This document shows, in pieces, positions 24,055 through 36,982 of a DNA stretch of 64,000 nt. The first letter of the stretch is position 1; each line of letters starts with the position of its first letter. The stretch lies in assembly GCA_025677815.1 (NCBI GenBank), contig JAIXMP010000014.1, positions 124,001 through 188,000 on the forward strand, given 5' to 3'. A program made the position numbers and the translations under genes. Origin of the DNA: Phascolomyces articulosus (taxonomy: Eukaryota; Mucoromycota; Mucoromycetes; Mucorales; Lichtheimiaceae). The notes below the pieces were generated by a model, which worked only from the letters and a program-made list of their open reading frames with translations, did no database searches and was not told the DNA's origin.

Positions 24055-26041
24055 TTAATGCATTGCATCAGCTTGTGCAACCCATACACTCTTCATTCTC
24101 GAGATACTTGTATTATTATTATTAGTATTACTATTCTTCGTATGCTTGTTTTCATCCTTAATTTGATAACTGTCTGGCCAAGGTCCCTTGGGACGTTTTG
24201 ATGAAGTATCGGATTCAGGTGTCATTGTCCAATTTTCAAAATCACTATCAAACCTTGGTTCACGATCAGGAATACCTTGATCTTCTTCTGGATGTTTCTT
24301 GTGTTGTACAACATGGTACTTGTTCTTTTCTTTGTTATTCTTCTTCTTTCGATTTCTCATCTTATCGCGAGTACTCTTTGTGGGTGTGATAGTGACAGAG
24401 GGAAGTGAATCGTATAAGGATTGTGACCGTGATGCACCTGTTTCATTAGAGGGTGCGCGTGGCATAGACAATGGAGGGACTTTGACACGACCACTTTCTG
24501 GATCAGAATCAAACCATTTTTCTTCTTCCTCATTTTGTTGTTGTGAATGGGATGATTGCTGTTGTTCTTTTCCACCATGACCATTGGTCATACTACGACG
24601 CGCCGCTCTGGCATAAGATTCTGTTGGCCATTGTTCAATAGCCCCAGCACCAGAAGATGGAATAATTTCAGCATGATGAACAGCCTGTTTTCCACTAGGT
24701 AAGGATTCATTACGCATGCGCACTTTGGGTGGTGATGGGAAATCATGATTATATGAGTTCGGTTGATGTGAATTGCTGCGTTTTTTTCTAGGCGATTTTT
24801 TTGACGTTGTTGCTGTTGCTTCCTTTGAGGAAGATGGTACCATTGCCGTTGTCGAGGAGGGTGGAGATGCTGATTCTGAGGAAAAGGGTGTAGCACCTGA
24901 TAAACTCCAGAATTTAAAACTACCTTGAATATCATCATAAGCGGCATCAGACCCCTGTACTTCCACATCTTTTTGATTACCCCATTCATCCGTTTTCCTG
25001 TTGGGCGAGGATGAAAACAATGGTCGATTGAATAAGAAAGAGAATGCACGTTCAGACCATGATAAACGACGTGTATCCTCTTCTTGTGGATGAAGTTGCT
25101 TTTGTTGGTTGTCTTGTTCATTTTCATCCAATGGATTTTGATTGGATGAATTGAATAAAAATGATAATGATGCCCATGATCTACGATCTTGAGATATGAC
25201 AGAGGCAGCAGGTCGTTTTGGGTTATCATCATCATTCAATGGAATTTCTTCATGTGCTTCTTCATCATCTTCATTGTATTGCTGTTCTCTACCACCCTTG
25301 TTTTTCTTGGTACTATTCATCGATTGATATTGCCCTTCGTCAGTCTTGTTTTCTTTGTTTTGATTTTCCATTGGCATTGGTGTGCTATCGATTCCAGTGC
25401 TCCATGCATTCAATGCATCTGATAATTTGTCAATCAATAAGTCTGCATTTGCTGATGATCGTCGAATCACTGTTGAAAAGAGATAAGATTTTCATTCTAT
25501 TAGTTTCACTCCTATTTATATCATATCTTATAATATTTAACTGAACAAAAAAAAAAGCCATACTATTTTGACTAGCTGCTTCAATTCGTTCTACTAATGA
25601 TTCACTTCGTGGTTCAGGTTCCATACTAGGTCGACTTAAAAACGGGGGCCGTTGCAACTTGAGTTGTTCTTGTCCTTCCTCTTGTTGTTGTTGCAGTTGT
25701 TTTTCTTCTTGTTTTCTTTTATATTCCGCTTGTCTTCCTTTCCAACGTCGTTCAATCATTTGAGCAATCGAACGTCCTTTAGAACTACTCACACCACCGC
25801 TCCCCGTAGTCGTTTTACTCACACCCATACCTCCTACGCTATCCGCGTCTATACTTCCTTGACGACGTTCGTATCGATAAGGTTGTTGTTGTTCATGCTG
25901 ATGACCTCCTTCGTGGTGATCGTCATAGTGTCTTCGTGTAGGTGCTTGTGTTGGACTGTCTTGTGGACTATAATTAGATAATTGTGTATAATCGTTTTCG
26001 CGGTCGCGGCTGAATTTATCGTCACCCGCTGAACGCTCCAT
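24055..26041 (-). CDS. Low-complexity protein of unknown function (630 aa, 2 exons)
   Basis: Exons 26041-25564 and 25469-24055 join in phase (the join gives SQNMIRRSSANAD). I do not recognise the family. The protein is mostly hydrophilic and probably disordered, rich in Gln, Ser, Asn and charged residues. Two stretches look more ordered: SIAQMIERRWKGRQAEYKR with an adjoining Gln/Glu-rich coiled-coil-like run (about residues 90-125), and SANADLLIDKLSDALNAW around residues 160-180. Many Ser-Pro, Thr-Pro and basic patches suggest phosphorylation. No signal peptide, membrane helix or enzymatic motif is visible. It lies head-to-tail 140 bases upstream of LIG1 and diverges from the stress-protein gene at 26900. 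Confidence 0.75.
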
Positions 26042-26899
26042 TATATTATATATTGTTCAGTGCAACTATAAAGTATATATATATATATATATTTAAAAAA
26101 ACAACAAAAAAGAGAAGAAAAATAATGATTTATAGCCTTGTTAGTAATTGATATGCTATTAGAACAAAAAAAAAAAATTATGCGAAACGGAATATCAAAT
26201 TGTCATTTTACATGATGAAATAACCCCTACACTCCAAGTGGGGGAGATGGGTTATCCACTAATGAGTGGTATATATTGATGATGCATATAATGAGTTCAT
26301 TTACATAGTGTATCTTTATACATCAATGTTTCGTTGGTGATATATATAAATCAATAAAAGATCGTTCGACTTTTTGCACTCAAAATATACGGATAAAATA
26401 TCCAATGCTGTTGATTACGTAGTAATACATAGGTATTCGAAATAGAGAGAGCTCCATATACTCCTCTGCCACATGGCTATTTTCGCCCCAACCGCTTAAC
26501 AAGCGTATCTGGCTTATAACACATTTATTATAAAAGGTGACCCCAGCAAATCTTCAGGTGGATGTATTTCTTTTATATAAGATGTACATAGAATGTGAGT
26601 ATTTGTTTTTATAATAAATTATACATACAAATTTCGAATATGCTCTCATATTTCGAGCAATCATTAAGCATGGTGTGAGGTTACAAGAACTATTTTGGTT
26701 TGGCTTGAATTGAACGCCATTGAAACTCTCCACCCGTAAAATATTTTACCGAGTTTCACATTTTCGAAAAAAATCACCATATCTTTTTTATACTTCATCG
26801 TAAGTTACTAAAGTGTATACATATATATACCCTAGTCCATTTCTTTACATTTTCCTCGATCTTTTTTATTCCACAACGCTTTCTTTCTATTATTAAAAA
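26042..26899. other. Divergent intergenic region
   Basis: Upstream DNA shared by the gene ending at 26041 on - and the universal stress protein on +. Contains an AT dinucleotide run near 26077-26095. No gene seen. Confidence 0.55.
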
Positions 26900-27857
26900 A
26901 TGGCACAAAGACCAACACCTGAACAAAAAGACAAACTCTTATCTCTGCCATCTGAATTCTTGCCAAAACCCCGTCATCAGCCTACAGAAACGGTCAATTC
27001 TGGGCGTACGATTGTGGTTGCTTATGATCAAACACGCGCCAGTGATGCCCTTTTGGAGAAGTCTATTCGAACAGGTTTATTACAACCCGATGACGACATC
27101 CGTTTAGTCCATATTTTACCACAACAAGATTTTCTTTCTTCCTTTACACAGATCTCGGCGGGAAATTCCGTCATGGCTAGTATGACAGCGTATGATACAC
27201 AAACCAACAATTTAGTCAAAGAACACAATGAATCTATATTAATAGAGGCAAAAGAAGATATGTTACTAGCTGTGGCTAAGGTTTTGAAGAATAATTCGGT
27301 AAATTGTTATAAATAACAGGAAGAGGGATATAGGTATATAAAAAAGTGGCCTATTGATTAATCTGGCTGTTTTGTTTGTTTGTTTTGTTTGTTTATTTAA
27401 AACTAGTTTCAACATGTAAAAGTAGAAGTGGTACAAGGTGATCGTAAACAATCCATACAAGACTACTGTGAAAGTGTAAAACCAACTTTATTAATGACAG
27501 GTTCTCGTGGATTTGGTAAAATTAAAAGGTAAAAGAATAAAAAACAAAGTTTTTATAAATATTCATATATACTCAATGCACTTGTTTGTTTATACTATTT
27601 AGAACTGTTCTTGGATCTGTATCCGACTATCTTGCCAAGAATTGTCCATGTCCTGTGATGATCGTTAAGGTCACTGAAGAAGAAATTGAAGCACGTACAG
27701 CCATGTCAGAGAAAAAGAAATCTGTTTTCACCAGCTTTATGGGTATGATACTTTTTTTCTCATTTAATATATATCTATACGCATGAATACAAAGCTAATC
27801 CATACGTTTCGTTAATAATACGTATATTGTTGAATAGGTATGGTGAGCAGTAATTAG
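26900..27857 (+). CDS. Universal stress protein (UspA-fold) domain protein (226 aa, 4 exons)
   Basis: Exons 26900-27298, 27407-27528, 27603-27742 and 27838-27857 join in phase. The UspA fold is clear: first strand RTIVVAYDQTRASDALLEK, VHILPQQD, then VEVVQGDRKQSIQDYC, and the nucleotide-binding signature MTGSRGFGKIKRTVLGSVS followed by CPCPVMIVK. This G-x2-G-x9-G(S/T) loop is the ATP-binding type. The final exon contributes only the six residues after FMG. It is a soluble cytosolic protein; fungal members are linked to stress tolerance but the molecular role is poorly defined. Confidence 0.9.
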
Positions 27858-28176
27858 AAAAGACACCCTTACGTATTATAGTATTGTAATTATATATTAA
27901 ATTAGTATATTATTATTTTTTGAATTATTATTGTATAATTTGTTTTTAATATCATCTCACAATTAGAAAAAAAAAGTTATTTACATTGAAGAGAAAAAGT
28001 AATATAGAATGGCAAATAATATGAGAAAAGGAAAATAAGCGAAAAAGAAAAAGAAAAGTAATATTGGGGGGGGAGGAGAGATAGAAAATAATGGTTGTTG
28101 GTATACAGATTATATCATCACGAAGAGCGGAAAAAAAGTAATATATATATATGTAGTTTTTTTTTATATATATAAT
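27858..28176. other. Convergent intergenic spacer
   Basis: 3' regions of the stress-protein gene and the PAK kinase. AT-rich, with a G-run at about 28065-28080. No gene seen. Confidence 0.5.
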
Positions 28177-31158
28177 TTAAGATTCATGAGCTTTACGTAT
28201 ATCACGACTTGCCTTAATTAAAGGGATCAGTGATCGTACAGGTTCTGCCTTATTCAAGAATGGATGTTGTAATAGAACTTCAGCATCAGGTCTCGTTCGA
28301 CTATCCACCTGTAACGTCTGCCTTAAAAAGTCCGTCAAGGCATCTGAGAGTGCTTCAGGATGTTGTAATTTCGGTGTTCCATTTGTAGCAATCAAATACA
28401 ATGCGCGCAATGGATTTTCATGCAAATATGGTGGCTCTCCTTCAATCATTTCAATCACCATAATACCCAAGGACCAAATATCAATCCGAGGACCATATTC
28501 TTTTCTTGTAACCACTTCAGGAGCCATCCAATACGGCGTTCCCACCATGGTCGTTCGCATTTCTTCATCATTCAATCGTGCACAGAATCCAAAATCCGTC
28601 AATTTCACTTGTCCATTCAAACCCAACAAGACATTGTCCGATTTAATATCGCGATGAATGATATCCAAATGATGTAAGTGATGAATGCCTTGTAATGCTT
28701 CACGGCATACGGTAGCGATTTGTGCTTCTGTCATCATGTTGGTCGTCACAACATCCGTTAAAGATCCTCCTTCCATGTATTCCATTACAACCCATAGTTC
28801 ACCTGTCACCAAGAAGGAGTCAATGAAATTGACAATGTTTTGGTGTTGTGCTTCACGCATGACTAAAATTTCATTAATAATCAATTCCTTTTTGGGTTGT
28901 TGGGCAAGGTTCATTTGCTTAATGGCGACGGAAATGTTGGTATCCACTGATTGTGCTGTATATACGCCACCTGATGCACTAAAAGTATTTGAAATGAGAT
29001 AATACCAGGATGAGTGTGAGTGATATGGCTCACAGTATTTTTTTATAATACAACCCTAATGCGATTTTTTTTCTCTCTTACCCTTGTCCAATTTTAACCA
29101 TATTCCGATAAAGTTTGGTGGGATCGGCATCCGTACAGATGGCGCGTAACTCTGCCAAGATTTCGGCATCTCTTGCAGCATCCTTTAGACGCTTTTGTTC
29201 CCGCCGACGTACACGTGGTTCTGGGGGTGGTCCTGTATCCATGGCTGGATCGAGTGGTGCTGCGACAGGAGATATATATACATCGGCATTATTATTGGTG
29301 TTGTTCATATGAATATTATTATGACTACTATTATTAATATTATTAGGTATATCCAATTGTGATTTTCGTTCATGGGTCATCTTTGGTTTATTGGCTAATT
29401 TTGGTCGAGGAGGTGCTATAGGTGCCTGTAACTGGGAGGGAGCAGGTGCCGTCGTTGTAGTTATGGATGTAGATGAAGAGGAGGATACAGATGGCATAGG
29501 AGATTGTGGTGTTGCAGAAATAATATCATTGTTACTATTGTTCGTAGTAGTAGTGTTTGGAGTTCGAGTGGTATTACTTGTGGATGGTTTGAATGTTGGT
29601 TTTGTTGATAATGGGGGTTTAGGTGGTGGGGGTTTACTATTTGTTGGAATCGTTGGACGAGATTTGTTTTCAAATTGATGTAACCGTTCAGCAATACTGA
29701 TAGAAGGTGTTGTTGTTTCTTCATTTACTTCTATATAAAATAACCCATAAGTAAATCATAATCAATTTCCGGTTTCCCCGCACGTACATCCCCCTCTCAT
29801 TTATATCCAAATAAAGTAAAAACAAAAAAAATGCTCCCCCCTTCCCCCAAATCCAGTATATTCCTTACGTTCAGGTGGAGAAGGTGGACGAGGTGGACGA
29901 GCAGGAATCGTAAAAGGCCCAGGTCTTGCTGGTAATTCGGGCTTGGCACTTTGTTGTTCTTGTTGTTGTTTACCTCCATCATTCTCTTCACAAGTTGAAT
30001 CTACGACAACGAGTCTTGGCCGTGATCTTTGAGGTAATGGGGGCGGTGTCATGCGTTTCACAACCTCACTCGAAAAATGCCTTGGGTGAGCATTACCAAA
30101 CTTTTCCCATACTCCATCTTCTGTCTGCTCTCGCGTCTCCTTGTAAAATCCAATCACATCCAATACTGCTTGTGGATTGGCTAACTGTTCTCGTTTTGAA
30201 ATACCACTTTGTTGTAATAAGACTTGCCATTCGCGTGGTAAACCCGTAAATTCACCCGTCTGTGCGTTGAATCCCACGTGTGTGACATGAATTAGATTAT
30301 ATGGTGATGAGATCTTCGCCCTTTCCGAGGTGGTGGATGATGCTGAGGATGTACTGCCCGAGCCCCAAAGGTCTAGTTTGTGTATGATGTGAGTTATGTG
30401 TGCGTTTTTGTTTACATCAATATTTATTTTTCTTCGTCTGTATTGATCATGTACACTCCATTCTTGTACGCTTTTCCCCTCAGGTTTATTATGCTTCACT
30501 TATTATCCCACTTAAAAAAAATCACAAAAAACATACCACTGACACTTCCTACAACTCTATCCAAAACACCTTTAAGAGCAGCAGAAGTAGTTGTTCCAAC
30601 ATGAGTAATAATACCATTCCCATTCATTCCATGTCTACTCCCTCCTCCTGTCGATGTCGGTGTTATCGTTGTCATTATGGCCGGCGGTTCCGGTTGATCA
30701 GTAGTTCCTCCACCAGGTACTTTATTTAATGAACGTAAAGTGGCAGGATTAGGACGTGGTGGTGGTATAGGAGGTGTATCTACTACCAACGGTCGTGTCG
30801 CTGTTGTTGACTGTTGGATGGGTGGTGATGTTGGTATGGATTGTTCCGTAATAGAAACAGGTCGTATATTTGAAGCATTTGATTCATAGTCTCGTAAATA
30901 GGATGGCTTGGGTTTTGGTGGTAATGGAGGGACATGTTTTCTCGATCCTGGGGATGAAGTAATTGTTGCTGTTATCGTCTTTGGTTTATTATTTATTAAA
31001 GGTCGAGTAGGCGATGATATTGTCGTTGCAGGAGTAATAATAGGTGTTGGAGTAGTAGTAGTGGTGGTGGTCATTGGCGTTTCATTTTCGGATTTACTAT
31101 TAAACAATTTGATATTGGCAGAAACAATACCAGACGCCGGGGAAGAAGGTGAAGACAT
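28177..31158 (-). CDS. Ste20/PAK-family protein kinase with CRIB domain (858 aa, 4 exons)
   Basis: Exons in transcript order 31158-30537, 30372-29869, 29730-29082, 28978-28177; phase holds. Residues 1-207 are Pro/Thr/Ser-rich. A CRIB/PBD motif, [20 protein letters not shown], begins near residue 228 and should bind Cdc42 or Rac GTP. A second proline-rich, asparagine-rich linker follows. The kinase domain starts near residue 586 ([13 protein letters not shown]), with VAIKQM, the HRDIKSDN catalytic loop, DFGFCA, activation-loop threonine in [13 protein letters not shown], and a normal end near residue 845. No PH domain is visible before the CRIB, so it resembles Ste20/PAK1 rather than Cla4. Such kinases link Cdc42 to MAP-kinase cascades, septation and polarity. 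Several PxxP runs could recruit SH3 proteins. Confidence 0.95.
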
Positions 31159-31268
31159 TGTATTGTTGGTCCAAATGCATTGGCCAATTGTTTTAAAGAA
31201 AACTGTGGAATTAAAATGTAATAAAGAAAAGAAGAAAAAATAAAAACGACCTTCTATTTTAAGTCCAT

Positions 31269-31310
<42 letters not shown>

Positions 31311-32274
31311 AGTGATATTCGTTCCTATAAATATGTTCTTTTTGCAGAGTACCAATGATGACTTTAAATTCAGGACAAGAAAAAAAAACATTTATTTATT
31401 TACACATCTACCTTAACACAACATGAAATAAAATAAGCATAGTTGAATATTCAGATATAATCTATATTTTATTATATCATTCTTAGTCGATATCCTATTT
31501 ATGCAAATTATAATGCTAGTTATTATTATTATTACTAGCCTTCATATAAAATGTTTTGTTTTTGCTTTTCTTGGTGTTGGATATGGGGTGAATGAAAAGA
31601 TAATATCAGTGACAAGGTAAAAATCCCGGTAAAAAAGATTAGTGAACTACTTTTTAGTATTTCCTATTTTGTATTTGACATCAACAAGATATGTGTAAAC
31701 AAACTTTATTTCTTTATAATTTTTAGTGAGATGCAAAGACTTGGCACTCTGACTAAAAAGTGCTTGGCAATCTTCTGGTACTACTACCTTGCGATAACAA
31801 GGCAGAGTCAATTTATAGCATACAGGTATACAAAATGTCGTATTTAATAATGTCGTTATTACATAACAATTGTTTTTTTTTTCGTACCACGCGCCACCAG
31901 AGCATCATTATCACAATGAAATATTTGTTAATAATTATAAATAAACTTAATTCGTCAAAGGAATTTAACCCTATTAAAAAGAATGAAAATTATTCATGGT
32001 ACATATAAAAATATAAATACCACCGTGTGTGGTGTTTTTATACAGTTTATACTCTTTGTATATGTAATCAACTTATAACTTCCAAACCAATATCACTCAT
32101 TTCATAAACCCAGGCAGACTATAGAATACAACAAAAGTAATGATAATGATAACCACTAATAAACCATGTATAGTATAGTAACTGGTAGGTATGACGATGT
32201 GAATTTTTCTTATTTTACCCCAGTTGCTGCTCATTGTTATCCAGTCAAATGACACTTTCTTTTTTTGCTTAAAC
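31159..32274. other. Intergenic upstream of the PAK kinase
   Basis: Contains a run of 36 T at 31271-31306 and otherwise AT-rich DNA. A weak minus-strand stretch at 32097-32260 is hydrophobic but cannot be joined to anything with confidence. Confidence 0.5.
31271..31306. repeat. Poly-T tract of 36 bases
   Basis: Uninterrupted T-run about 110 bases upstream of the PAK kinase start, equivalent to a poly-A tract on the coding strand. Confidence 0.85.
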
Positions 32275-33790
32275 TTGATGAAAGGAGCAAATATTATTGT
32301 CATGCTTATAATTTATTACAATTATGGCGAAAATAAAACCAATTGTTTTTGATAAAAGGCGTAAGTTCCGGGGTAATAGTTGTATTTGCTGGGCCATTGA
32401 TTCCGGAAAAATGACTTCTAGTAATTTGATATGATTATCAATTATCGTCGTCAGCAATGGTCCAAAAATATTGTGTCATTATTATATTTTATATTCAATC
32501 CCCACCGTTTCCTCCCATGAGAATGTATAAAAAAAAATAGGAAGTTGGAAGCACATTTATATATTTATTCCAAAGAAAAATAATGAAACTATATGTTCCA
32601 TGTCCTATGTTATTGTTATAAGATGATTTATAATCTGATATACAATGTACATATCTAAACATCACTTCGTTTGTCAGTATGTATTCTATTATTAATCGTC
32701 TTTATAAAAGGTGTTGTTTCAGTAGTGCTTCTTTGGACACGTTTGTTATTATTAATTAAAAAAAAACAATACAATATAATAACCTACAAAAGACCACCAA
32801 CTGAACCAATAACACTAACAAGTGTATATGTCTTTTGTTCCTGTCGAAATGGATCAGCTCCTACTGATAGGGAATAAATTGTTTTAATTGAAATAGAATG
32901 TTGCTCTTGTTTATTTGTGGTTGTCATGGTAGTATCGTTGGTATAGTAGTAGTAGGCACATTCGATGATCCATTCTCAGCTGTTGTTTGTAATTGGCTGC
33001 TCACATTATAAGTATCGCGATAGATTGGTGCAAACCCCACTAGATTCCACTTTGAATCGGTAAGATAACGTGTTCTTTGAAAGTGGCATTATATCGTAAA
33101 GTTTTGCTTGGGGTTATTCAGGTTGATCATGTATCGATTAGGACCCGGAATATCTTTTGGATCAGAATTAGCAAATTCCAGTATATCTCGATGGGATGCA
33201 GTGATTTTTCTTGGTGAAGAACGAAAGTGTGGACTGGTGGAATTTAGTTTGTAAATTTCAAAATTTGGGTTTGGTTGTAACGGGTGATACAAATCGATTT
33301 GTAAAATGGGTGGGACAATATTGGATTCGTTCTTATAAATAAAGTAATCATACGTAAAGTGTCAACTTGTCCCTCACCTCCTATATAACCTGTTAGAGTT
33401 ACTATTGAACAATTGGAACTAGTGTGCAATGCCCTGGAGTTCGAAAATGGATAAAGTCTGGAAGAATGGAATTGATATACCTCATTCTGCTGGAGAGAGC
33501 CTGAAACATCGTTGCTATATGTCCCTTTGAAACAGAATCGTATTTCTAGTGATTATAATGTATGATTACATCAAGTGGATTTTTTATGTTAATCTCCCAT
33601 ATTACTCAATTATATAAGGCATCAGGGCGATGATTTCATAAAGAAATTCATTTTTACCTAGAGTGTTATAATAACTACCGACTGTATCATCATTGGCAAG
33701 TGATAAAAATGATGATGGACTATTGAGTACAAGGTTTATGTTATAGACAAGGTATCCACAAAAGACTACAGTTAAAATTATTTTAAACAC
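32275..33790 (-). pseudogene. Disrupted gene for a single-pass membrane protein of unknown family
   Basis: Coding character is clear but broken. Piece a (33790-33658) encodes a signal anchor, VFKIILTVVFCGYLVYNINL, then SPSSFLSLAND; it starts at GTG, with no ATG in frame. It splices in phase to b (33545-33403: RFCFKGTYSNDVSGS to SSNCSI) and to c (33331-33089: PPILQIDLYHPLQPNPNFE to KQNFTI). A TAA at 33089-33091 follows, yet the same frame continues as FQRTRYLTDSKWNLVGFAP down to about 33005. Further on, TLVSVIGSVGG and the membrane helix FVGYYIVLFFLI lie in different frames near 32770. A charged, tail-like stretch lies at 32275-32460. I recall a Mucorales family of this plan (anchor, ectodomain, helix, cytosolic tail) but cannot name it. 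Confidence 0.5.
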
Positions 33791-33953
33791 GATGTGAACA
33801 ATTTCAGTTCATCTTCGTTCTCCAATTCTACCAATATAAGATAATTATTGTTTACGATATTAATGATAATAAGCTATAAAAAATAGTTTAATCATATATA
33901 AATGTTTGTGCTATCAATTGTACAAACAGTATAAGGATACTTGTCTTAAAACC

Positions 33954-36245
33954 TTACCTTGGGCTCCATATTAAGTATGTATGTATTCCAAGAAGGAAAA
34001 ATGTTATGTTACGTCTAAAACGCCAGATTAATCCTCCAACCAACAATAAAAATAGAGCACATCCGATGGCGATACCAGTAATTATTTGATGTATATATTT
34101 CTTGTGGCCAAACAGATAGTACAGTTTATTATTGTATTCATCAGAAGAAGTAACAAAATACATTTGCAATGTTTTATTAGTGTTTCTTCTCAAAATGTTA
34201 TTTTCATCACCACTACCAAAGGACACTGACGCTTTAGTTTCTGAGAGCACTTCTTTTATACTTTTAAATATAATGAATCTGGCTGTAGGGTAATCTCGAC
34301 TCAGACCTAGAAGGATACAATTATTTGATTATTATCTATAGGATTATAATTTTAAATATTTCTTCTAATTTATTCATCTCATTATTTCCATTATACGTAA
34401 AATAAAAAATGAGCATGTGTTCTTACCTTTCATCATCAAGAAATAGGTACTATTGTATAATGCGTCTGTACATCCTCCAAGAGATAATAACGATCGAAAT
34501 CCTTGCAAGTAATTAGTTTTCATAAAACCGTCGGAAGTCCATGATTCCCATGTCCATGATGCTGTATTTAATAATAAATAAAGGGGATGAGAACAAAGCC
34601 TTTCAAAATCATCAGTATAAACCGTAGTATGGTCAAGATAAGTGAAAGTATCGCCAACAAATTTATAATCTACGTTGAATTATTTTAATATTCAACTTTA
34701 GCACCCCATATGTATACTTACGATGATCCCAGTTCTTGTGATGGTAATAAAAACACAACTAAATGTCCTACCTGAAGAATATGAAATAGTGTTGCTTCCA
34801 TTAAATCCTGTTTTAGAAATAAACATATTATGAATATCACTATATATATTTAAACAAGTGTCGCCCTTATAGGCTACATCAAAGATAAAATTTCTGATAT
34901 ACATATATAATGTATACATCAATTACAACCGTTCATTACAAACCTGGTATAATTACGGATTGGTCTTCCTGTTCAGATATAGTTCCCTTTCTAACTTCTT
35001 CAAATAACCATCCTTGCTGATGTACTTGTTTCCTAACCAAAATATTGGTGCTTGGATCTAATATAAACACTGCATTATCAAATGTACTAGTGATGTATAG
35101 GATTCAACCGTCTCTAATTATTTTTTTTTTATTATACAAATATTTTAGCCAAAAAAAAGAAATTAATATATTAAGAGTATATGGTGTTAAAAAAGTGAAA
35201 CTTACTCCATAACGCACGCATCAATGTGTCCATGGGCCCCTCTTCCAATAATTGAATTCTGCTGATCTTGAATAATGACAGGACTAAATGTATTTTGCAT
35301 TGGATTATACATACATATTTTATTAGGATCGATTGTACTATGTGTGTTTGTCAAAATTCCACCTGCAATATAAACATTTCCATTTACAGGTGCTGTGATA
35401 ATAGACATAAAGGCTCGATTACGTGGTGGTAGGATAGTCTCGTTGGCGATGGTGTTTGATAATGCTTACTGATCCACAGCAACATGCAAAGATGTCCATT
35501 GTTTATTGCTAAAATCAGACTGTTCTAGATACATTGGACCATCTTCATTTGGGTTAATTCTTGTATCACGATAGCCTTCGAAAAATAAAGCAAGATTGTC
35601 GTTGTGAGGTTTCATGACAGCGGATGCACCGGTTGAAAAGTTTGCATAATTATGACTGCCATCCACAAAATCATATGACATTGTCCATGCATCCGTATTT
35701 GTATTGATTGCATTAAAATAAGGGACAATATCTCGTAAGGCTAGGGTAGAATGAATTCCTTCGCCGCCCCATATATGCATTGCATTTTTTCGAACAAAAG
35801 AAGCAGCGTGTCGTCGACTCGGATTTAAAAGTGGATCTTCTCTAACGTCTTTATCTGTAATAAAGATATCATGACCGAATACTGCTGTATGTTGATTATG
35901 TAGTATCAAAATTAGAGAAAGCAACAATTGAGAGATACAATATGCATATCTACTTTTTTTTTCGTAAGGGTAATTGTTGAATAATTAGTTTTGGCTGAGT
36001 TATAAGAAAAAAGGACAATAATTGATTTCAAAAGTCTTGTGCTAATGTGATAGAAATTGATCGTGTGGGAGCAAAAATATTTATGAAATACATCAATAAA
36101 GGTTTCAATAAAATACAAATCATAAATATGTACAACATTAAGTAACTCAAGTGAATTGCATTAAAACATACCCGTTCTTGTTAAATTGTTGTACGAAGCT
36201 CGTCGTAAAAAACAAAAGGAAAAGAACAAGTTTTTTTTTATTCAT
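33954..36245 (-). pseudogene. Kelch-like repeat membrane protein gene, interrupted
   Basis: The start at 36245 encodes a signal-peptide-like MNKKKLVLFLLFFTTSF (exon 36245-36172). An exon beginning at 35949 contains HTAVFGHDIFITD and KNAMHIWGGEG. At 35466-35468 a TAA interrupts the frame, but the same frame continues as LPPRNRAFMSI and GNVYIAGG, a typical Kelch blade (to 35206). Next come 35086-34944 (DNAVFILDPSTNILVRKQ) and, after a stretch near 34700-34850 that I could not thread without a frame slip, about 34670-34435 (SWTWESWTSDG, LLSLGGC). The last piece (about 34303-33954) holds the helix HQIITGIAIGCALFLLLVGG and a short basic tail. As an intact gene it would give a surface protein with an extracellular beta-propeller. 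The alternative to decay is sequencing error or readthrough. Confidence 0.5.
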
Positions 36246-36982
36246 ATCGAAAGATGTAAATGCAGTATTTAAAATATCTGCACATGCATGGGGCGACTAT
36301 AGTAACACTCCTGATTCTTTTTGCAAGATTTAACATTTATTATATGTGACAAGTCTATGTTATCAATTGAAATTGTATTCATCGAGATATACTACATAAA
36401 AATCATATAGTTCAAGTTGTAACCGTGCAAAAGGGGGATTAGAAGCATTGAAGTAATTGATAATATAGGGGAATTAAAACTGAACAATGAAATTATATAT
36501 AAAGAAAAAAGAGATTTGCTGTTGCTGCTGCATATTTATATAGTTGTGGTATATATAATATCCAGACTTATCTTGACCAACTTTTTTTTCGCATGTTCAA
36601 ACAAAAACAATTTGAAATGGATGGAGCAATAGAAAGAATTAATAAAATATGACATTTTTAATGTATAAAAGAAGTGTACTGTACCCACTCGATATAACGA
36701 TATTCAATATAATGATACAATTTTGAGCTACAAGACCGAATAAGGAGGGAAATATCATTAATTCGTTATAATGAAAATATCGTTAATATGCGGGGAGAAT
36801 GGAAAAAATTATTTTATGTGTATAAAAAAGCACATAAGGAACTATCGCAAATCAAAAAGAAAAAATACAGCTTTCTAGTCATATAACATTTTGGCAGTGT
36901 GCTTTATTTCATGCGTAAAGGTACAATATAATGAAGAGATGAAGGATTTATATATTGATTTCATCTTCTTTTTATTTAATTA
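36246..36982. other. Intergenic with a MITE-like element
   Basis: No gene. Contains the second copy of the dispersed inverted-repeat element at 36679-36795. Confidence 0.55.
36679..36795. mobile_element. MITE-like element, copy 2 (opposite orientation to 17659-17796)
   Basis: It begins CTGTACCCACTCGATATAAC after a TA and shares with the reverse complement of copy 1 the block CTGTACCC..TATAACGATATTC and, further in, GCAAGACCGAA / ACAAGACCGAA and CGTTAATATG. The far end is not clear-cut. No coding capacity. Confidence 0.5.

Noticed and set aside
24357..25235. Long overlapping minus-strand frames inside the low-complexity gene (215 and 75 codons)
   Set aside because: His/Gln-rich shadow frames of the 630-aa protein, produced by its codon bias.
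35413..35469. Short intron removing the TAA in the Kelch gene
   Set aside because: GTAAGC is a plausible donor, but neither the acceptor 56 bases nor the one 77 bases downstream keeps the reading frame.
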